Part shown: positions 60,256 through 64,000 of the stretch, one piece after another | How the letters are laid out: each line of letters begins with the position of its first letter | Numbering within the stretch: the stretch's first letter is position 1 | The notes under the pieces: generated by a model | The model's input: the letters and a program-made list of their open reading frames with translations, nothing else | Database searches by the model: none | What the model was told of the DNA's origin: nothing | Position numbers and translations under genes: made by a program | Assembly: GCF_003014735.1 (NCBI RefSeq) | Contig: NZ_PYAX01000011.1 | Location: forward strand, 1 to 64,000 | Direction of reading: 5' to 3' | DNA length: 64,000 nucleotides | From: Saccharothrix carnea | Lineage (GTDB): Bacteria > Actinomycetota > Actinomycetes > Mycobacteriales > Pseudonocardiaceae

Positions 60256-61239
60256 ATGGCGCGCACCGGAACCAACCAGCTCCACCAGGTGGAGTCACCC
60301 ACAGCGGTCGTGGGCACGTCGTCGTTCGTCAACGGCCACTTCCCGCGCAGGCGGGGGCTCATCGTCCTGCTCAGCTCGATCGCGGGCTTCCTGCTGACCG
60401 TGGTGTGGTCGGCGCACTTCGTCGACTCGGTCATCGGCGACAACGTGGCCAACACCCTGCTGGGCCACGACGCCAAGGAGACGCCGATCCAGGGCATCGC
60501 GGCGGGCATCGCGTTCGCGTTCGTCAGCGGCATCGCGGGCACGTTCACCGCGTGCAACATCGCCGCGTTCGGCGCCGTCGCGCCCATGCTGGGCGCCACC
60601 GGGTCGCGCTGGGCGAGGTTGGTCGCCGCGCTGAAGCCGATCGGGTGGTTGTCGGTCGGCATGATCCCGGTGTCCGCGCTCTACGGCGTGCTGGTCGGCA
60701 TCATCGGCACGCGGATGCCGCAGTTCTCCACCGCGGCGAACACGCCGGGCACGCTGAGCAGCCGCAGCATCCAGTCGTTGATCGTGTTCGGCATCATCGG
60801 GCTGGTCATGGTCTACCTGGGGCTCGCCGCGCTCGGCCTGGTGCGCGACCCGTTCCGCAAGATCGCCCAGCGCTTCCCCAACGCGCCGATGGTGTTCATG
60901 GGCGTGTTGATCGGCGGGTTCCTGATCGGTCGCCCGTTCGGGTTATTCCGGCAGATGTTCCGTGACGCGGCGGAGAGCCGCAACCCCCTGTACGGCGCAG
61001 CCGCGTTCACCCTTCAGTCGGTCGGCAACATCGTCATCATGGCCCTACTGTTCCTCGCACTGGCGTACTTCACCGGCGGCAGGTTGCAGCGGTGGCTCTC
61101 CGCCAAACCGAGCAGGATCGCCACCGTCACGGCCGTCGCGCTGATCGTCGCCGGCGTTTTCACCTTCATGTACTGGGACATCAGGCTGCTGGCCCGGCGG
61201 GAGATCATCCCGTGGTACCCGACGGCTCCGTGGGCCTGA
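60256..61239 (+). CDS. Multi-pass membrane protein of unknown function next to the PKS
   Basis: The 327-residue protein has about seven membrane segments, including LIVLLSSIAGFLLTVVWSAHF, GIAFAFVSGIAGTFTACNIAAFGAVAPML, LIVFGIIGLVMVYLGLAALGLV and the C-terminal IATVTAVALIVAGVFTFMYWDI. The TACN segment recalls DsbD/CcdA-like redox membrane proteins but is not diagnostic. It does not look like the usual enediyne membrane partners as far as I can tell. ATG 60256 has GGAGAGGG 6 bases upstream. It is divergent from the PKS and 26 bases before the MetE-like gene, so it may export or process the polyketide. Confidence 0.8.
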   Translation: MARTGTNQLHQVESPTAVVGTSSFVNGHFPRRRGLIVLLSSIAGFLLTVVWSAHFVDSVIGDNVANTLLGHDAKETPIQGIAAGIAFAFVSGIAGTFTACNIAAFGAVAPMLGATGSRWARLVAALKPIGWLSVGMIPVSALYGVLVGIIGTRMPQFSTAANTPGTLSSRSIQSLIVFGIIGLVMVYLGLAALGLVRDPFRKIAQRFPNAPMVFMGVLIGGFLIGRPFGLFRQMFRDAAESRNPLYGAAAFTLQSVGNIVIMALLFLALAYFTGGRLQRWLSAKPSRIATVTAVALIVAGVFTFMYWDIRLLARREIIPWYPTAPWA

Positions 61240-61265
61240 TCGCGGCGAGAGGAACGACAACGACC

Positions 61266-62330
61266 ATGGGTATCCAGACCGAGCCGATCGGCAGCGTCCC
61301 ACGTCCCACCGAACTCCTGCGGGGCTTCGAGGACTTCGCGCAGGGCCGCATCGACGAGGCCGCGCTGCGCGTGCTGACCGAGAAGGCGTTGGCGGACACG
61401 GTCAGCCGGTTCGAGGCCACCGGTTCGCCGGTGATCACGGACGGCGAGCAGGACAAACCGAGCTTCCTGACCTACCCGGTGGCGGGCATCCCCGATCTCG
61501 CGCCGGGCGGGCCGGTGGTGCCGTTCGCGGACGGCCACACGCGTCAGCTGCCCGTGCTGACCAGCGGGCCGTTCCGCTACACCGCGCGTGCCGTGGACCA
61601 GCTGCGCGCCGCGCAGCGGCTCACGTCGCAGCCGGTGAAGCAGGCGGTGATCGCGCCCTCGGCGTTGAGCCTGCTCTACCCGGCGGACGGCATCGAGGGC
61701 TACCCGCGCGACCAGTTCCTCGCCGACCTCGCCGACGAGGCCGAGGCCGACATCCGCGCCTGCCTGGACGAGGGCGCGGCCGCGGTGCAGCTGGACTTCA
61801 CCGAAGGCCGGCTGTCGCTCAAGCTCGACCCGTCCGGCGGGCTGCTGCGCGACTTCGTGGCGCTCAACAACGAGGTGCTGGGCCGGTTCTCCGCCGAGGA
61901 GCGGGCCAGGATCGGCGTGCACACGTGCCCCGGTGGCGACCAGGACTCCACGCACAGCGCCGACGTCGACTACGCCGACCTGCTGCCGGAGTTGTTCCGG
62001 CTCAAGGCCGGCCGGTTCTACGTGCAGTTGGCGAGCGAGTCCGACCCCGGCCGGGTGCTCGGGATCATCGCCGAGCACCTGCCCGCCGACGCACGGGTGT
62101 TCGTCGGCGTGACCGATCCGATCGACCCCCGGGTCGAGACGCCCGAGGAGGTGCGCGACCGGGTGCTGGAAGCGGCCCGGTTCATCCCCGTCGACCGGTT
62201 GGGCACCTGCGACGACTGCGGGTTCGCCCCGTTCGCCGACGACACCTCCACCTCTCGTGACACGGCGTTCGCCAAGATCGCCGCCCGCGTCGAGGGCACG
62301 AAGCTGGCCTCGGAGGCATTGGGCCTCTGA
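61266..62330 (+). CDS. Cobalamin-independent methionine synthase-like protein (MetE C-terminal domain type)
   Basis: The 354-residue protein starts IQTEPIGSVPRPTELLRGFEDF and has VITDGEQDKPSFL, VQLDFTEGRLSLKLDP, HTCPGGDQDSTHSADVDYADLLP and DRLGTCDDCGFAPFADD, which match single-domain MetE/UROD-type proteins. It has metal-ligand candidates His (VHTCPGG) and Cys (GTCDDCGF). Such short proteins may be methyl transferases using small thiols rather than full methionine synthases. It follows the membrane protein by 26 bases in a probable operon and ends at a terminator. A role in methylating the polyketide or in sulfur supply is inference. Confidence 0.85.
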   Translation: MGIQTEPIGSVPRPTELLRGFEDFAQGRIDEAALRVLTEKALADTVSRFEATGSPVITDGEQDKPSFLTYPVAGIPDLAPGGPVVPFADGHTRQLPVLTSGPFRYTARAVDQLRAAQRLTSQPVKQAVIAPSALSLLYPADGIEGYPRDQFLADLADEAEADIRACLDEGAAAVQLDFTEGRLSLKLDPSGGLLRDFVALNNEVLGRFSAEERARIGVHTCPGGDQDSTHSADVDYADLLPELFRLKAGRFYVQLASESDPGRVLGIIAEHLPADARVFVGVTDPIDPRVETPEEVRDRVLEAARFIPVDRLGTCDDCGFAPFADDTSTSRDTAFAKIAARVEGTKLASEALGL

Positions 62331-62340
62331 GCCGCGATTC

Positions 62341-62385
62341 CACGACGTCGGGACCACCGCGACCCGCGGGTGTCCCGGCGTCGTG
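62341..62385 (+). terminator. Terminator after the MetE-like gene
   Basis: CACGACGTCGGGAC (62341-62354) pairs with GTCCCGGCGTCGTG (62372-62385), with one G-U wobble over 14 bp. The inner bases add a short ccgcg/cgcgg pairing. It separates the membrane/MetE operon from the next gene. Confidence 0.85.
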
Positions 62386-62526
62386 CCGTGTGTCCACATC
62401 GGACTCCTCTCCCGGTGAACGCGAACAGCAACATGCGAGAAGAGGAAATCCGACATGTAACGCTGTAATGCATGACGAGGCCGGTTCACCCCGATCCACG
62501 ACGCGCCGGCGGAGGAGCCGATTCCG

Positions 62527-63609
62527 ATGCGAGCGAAACTGCTGCGGGCCGGTCTGCGCGGCCTGTCCACCTCACAGGTGCGACAGGTGCGCGCGGTGCG
62601 CTACGGCGCGGCCGACCCGGACGTGGCCCGGGTGTACCGGGAACTGGAACGCGACTTCGGCGTGCTCGCGCCGCCGATCGCGCTGCACGCGTCCTCACCC
62701 GACGTGCTGGCGGCGAGCTGGCTGGTGCTGCGCGAGACCCTGCTCGTGCCCGGCGCGGTGCCGCGTGAGCGGAAGGAAGCGGTCGCCACCGCCGTGTCGG
62801 AGTCCAACAACTGCCCGTTCTGCGTCTCGATGCACTCGTCGATGCTGATCGACCTGGTGGGTTACCGCGACGGCTCGATCCCGGAGCCCGCGGCACGTGC
62901 CGCCGCCGAGTGGGCGACCGCGAACGCGACCCCGGACGGAGCGGCCGGGCACCTCGTGCCGTTCGGAGTCGGTGAGGCGCCGGAGATGGTCGGCACGGCG
63001 GTGTTGCTCCAGTACCTGAACCGGATGGTGAACATCTTCCTGGGCGAGCTGCCGTTGCCGCCGGGTGCGCCGGCCGCCGCGATGCCCGTCGTGCGCCGGG
63101 TGCTGGTGTGGCTGATCAAGTCGGCCGAGCGGCAGGGGCCGCGTCCGGGTGCCTCGCTCGACCTGCTGCCCGACGCACCGCTGCCCGAGGACCTGAAGTG
63201 GGCGGAGGGCAACGACGCGATCGCCGGTGCGTACGCGCGTGGCGCGGCGGCCATCGAGGCGGCCGGTCGCCGTTCGGTCGCCGACGAGGTGCGCGCGCTG
63301 GTGCTGGAGCACTTGGCCCGGTGGGACGGCAGGCCGGTGGGCGTGAGCCGGGCGTGGGTGGAGGACGCGATCGCCGTGCTGCCCGCGGACCAGCGGCACG
63401 CCGGGCGGCTGGCACTGCTCACGGCACTGGCGTCGTACCAGATCGACCAGCCCGTCCTGGACCGCTTCCGCGCGGGGCAACCGGACGACCGGTCGCTGGT
63501 CGACCTGACGTCGTGGTCGAGCCTGGCCGCCGCCCGTCGCGTGGGCAGCTGGATGAGGTTCCGCGCGGAAGACGCCCTCCCGCCCGCAGCGCGGTCCACA
63601 CAGGACTGA
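62527..63609 (+). CDS. Carboxymuconolactone decarboxylase/AhpD-like protein
   Basis: The 360-residue protein contains the AhpD/CMD motif SNNCPFCVSMHSSM, with Cys96, Cys99 and His103. AhpD-type enzymes use this pair in peroxide reduction and CMD enzymes in lactone decarboxylation. The protein is longer than the ~180-residue norm; a second half (VEDAIAVLPADQRHAGRLALLTALASYQID) resembles a repeated helical core without the Cys pair, so it may be an internal duplication. ATG 62527 begins MRAKLLRAGLRG. It is isolated by a terminator upstream. Link to the PKS locus is uncertain. Confidence 0.85.
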   Translation: MRAKLLRAGLRGLSTSQVRQVRAVRYGAADPDVARVYRELERDFGVLAPPIALHASSPDVLAASWLVLRETLLVPGAVPRERKEAVATAVSESNNCPFCVSMHSSMLIDLVGYRDGSIPEPAARAAAEWATANATPDGAAGHLVPFGVGEAPEMVGTAVLLQYLNRMVNIFLGELPLPPGAPAAAMPVVRRVLVWLIKSAERQGPRPGASLDLLPDAPLPEDLKWAEGNDAIAGAYARGAAAIEAAGRRSVADEVRALVLEHLARWDGRPVGVSRAWVEDAIAVLPADQRHAGRLALLTALASYQIDQPVLDRFRAGQPDDRSLVDLTSWSSLAAARRVGSWMRFRAEDALPPAARSTQD

Positions 63610-63695
63610 AGGGCACCGGCTTCGCCCGCGCACTTCCCCGGCAGCCCCGGTCGACATCGACCGGCGCTGCCCGCGCACGAGGAGCGGAGTACCGG

Positions 63696-64000
63696 CTAAC
63701 GAGGTGACGGCACGGCCAGCCGGACGTCGGGCGCGGTCCGCGCGTCCAACTCGGGCAGCGCGAGCAGGATCGGCAGGTCCAGCGGCGACGCCGGCCTGGT
63801 CTCGATGTGCGCCTCCGCGGTGCGGCCCGCCCGCACGGAGGACGCCTCGGCGCCGACGAACAACGGCCGCCGCTTCGACGGGTTCGGGTCGAGGTCGTCG
63901 ACCGCGACCACGGCGGCACGGAGGTAGAACCGACCCTCCGGCACCGTCTCCAGCCGATAGGGTCCTGCGCCCTCACGGATGGCGCACGCGACCGGAACCC
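63696..64000 (-). CDS. C-terminal part of a probable AraC-type regulator (truncated by the window end)
   Basis: A leftward frame open at the window edge encodes about 100 residues: VPVACAIREGAGPYRLETVPEGRFYLRAA, then a beta-rich tail ending LPELDARTAPDVRLAVPSP. In actinomycetes a similar PVACT...GPFRL..VPDGRY segment is found behind the HTH of AraC-family regulators as a carboxypeptidase-regulatory-like domain. The HTH itself would lie beyond 64000, so this assignment is by memory of the family. The frame shows no internal problem. Confidence 0.45.
   Translation of the reverse strand, partial: VPVACAIREGAGPYRLETVPEGRFYLRAAVVAVDDLDPNPSKRRPLFVGAEASSVRAGRTAEAHIETRPASPLDLPILLALPELDARTAPDVRLAVPSPR

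Noticed and set aside
50445..62330. Calling the polyketide locus a true enediyne cluster
   Set aside because: PKS, thioesterase and flavin reductase fit, but the E3-E5 proteins and warhead-maturation genes are not seen, so only the PKS type can be claimed.
1..64000. tRNA, rRNA, CRISPR arrays, intact insertion sequences or phage genes
   Set aside because: I saw no cloverleaf-type T-arm sequences, no regularly spaced direct repeats with unique spacers and no intact transposase; the only candidate IS trace (2457-2555) is weak.

Overview
The window is 64 kb of very GC-rich DNA with an actinobacterial gene style: GTG/TTG starts, dense codon bias and many four-base gene overlaps. STAS/anti-sigma pairs, an ANTAR remnant, a PknB-like kinase, a CHAT-TPR protein, a DUF6292-like protein and an enediyne-type polyketide synthase together suggest a filamentous actinomycete, most likely Pseudonocardiaceae (inference). 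No rRNA, tRNA, CRISPR array or intact insertion sequence was seen.

Layout. 1-3.5 kb: signalling genes (ANTAR tail, STAS protein, anti-sigma-type ATPase, lipid kinase, GAF protein). 3.8-14.3 kb: three large secreted enzymes read leftward, a subtilisin-like protease with FG-GAP repeats, a GH43 enzyme and a GH51 arabinofuranosidase. The two glycosidases overlap by a few bases and share a promoter region with LacI-type operators and a strong terminator. 14.4-16.5 kb: a TetR regulator divergent from an FAD monooxygenase, with matching palindromes between them. 16.7-20.5 kb: a three-gene set of an unknown protein, a MoxR-type ATPase and a metallopeptidase-like/VWA protein. 20.5-32.7 kb: a carbohydrate catabolism locus (Gfo/Idh dehydrogenase, cupin, PmoA-like protein, glycerate kinase, sugar isomerase, DUF2264 protein, 2-hydroxyacid dehydrogenase, CUT1-type ABC importer). 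It is organised as divergent operons with LacI-type operators at their promoters. The gene-poor gap at 24.7-25.3 kb carries tandem repeats and a strong G-quadruplex motif.

32.8-36.2 kb: an orphan OmpR-type response regulator, a lipase fused to four EF-hands and two small lipoproteins. 36.3-40.1 kb: an ECF-like sigma factor, a 69-residue peptide with seven alternating histidines and two cysteines, a terminator, and a CHAT-TPR caspase-like protein. This is a candidate undescribed signalling module. 40.2-46.0 kb: STAS protein, Ser/Thr kinase, DUF6292-like protein, LexA, enoyl-CoA hydratase and small genes. 44.8-48.2 kb: an odd pair, a PEP-utilising-enzyme remnant fold without an ATP-grasp domain and a large FAD/NAD(P)-binding protein.

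48.4-62.3 kb: a polyketide locus. A leftward operon runs enediyne-type iterative PKS (KS-AT-ACP-KR-DH-PPTase), hot-dog thioesterase, flavin reductase, NAD-dependent epimerase and acyl-CoA carboxylase beta subunit, ending in a perfect hairpin terminator. Next to it are a carotenoid-oxygenase-like gene and a TetR gene; on the other side a multi-pass membrane protein and a MetE-like protein read rightward. A shared sequence (CAGTGTTATGGA and close variants) occurs at both the carotenoid-oxygenase promoter and the PKS intergenic region, suggesting co-regulation. The usual enediyne partner genes E3, E4 and E5 are not recognised in the window, so the product may be a polyene rather than an enediyne. 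The window ends with a CMD/AhpD-like protein and the C-terminal part of a probable AraC-type regulator.
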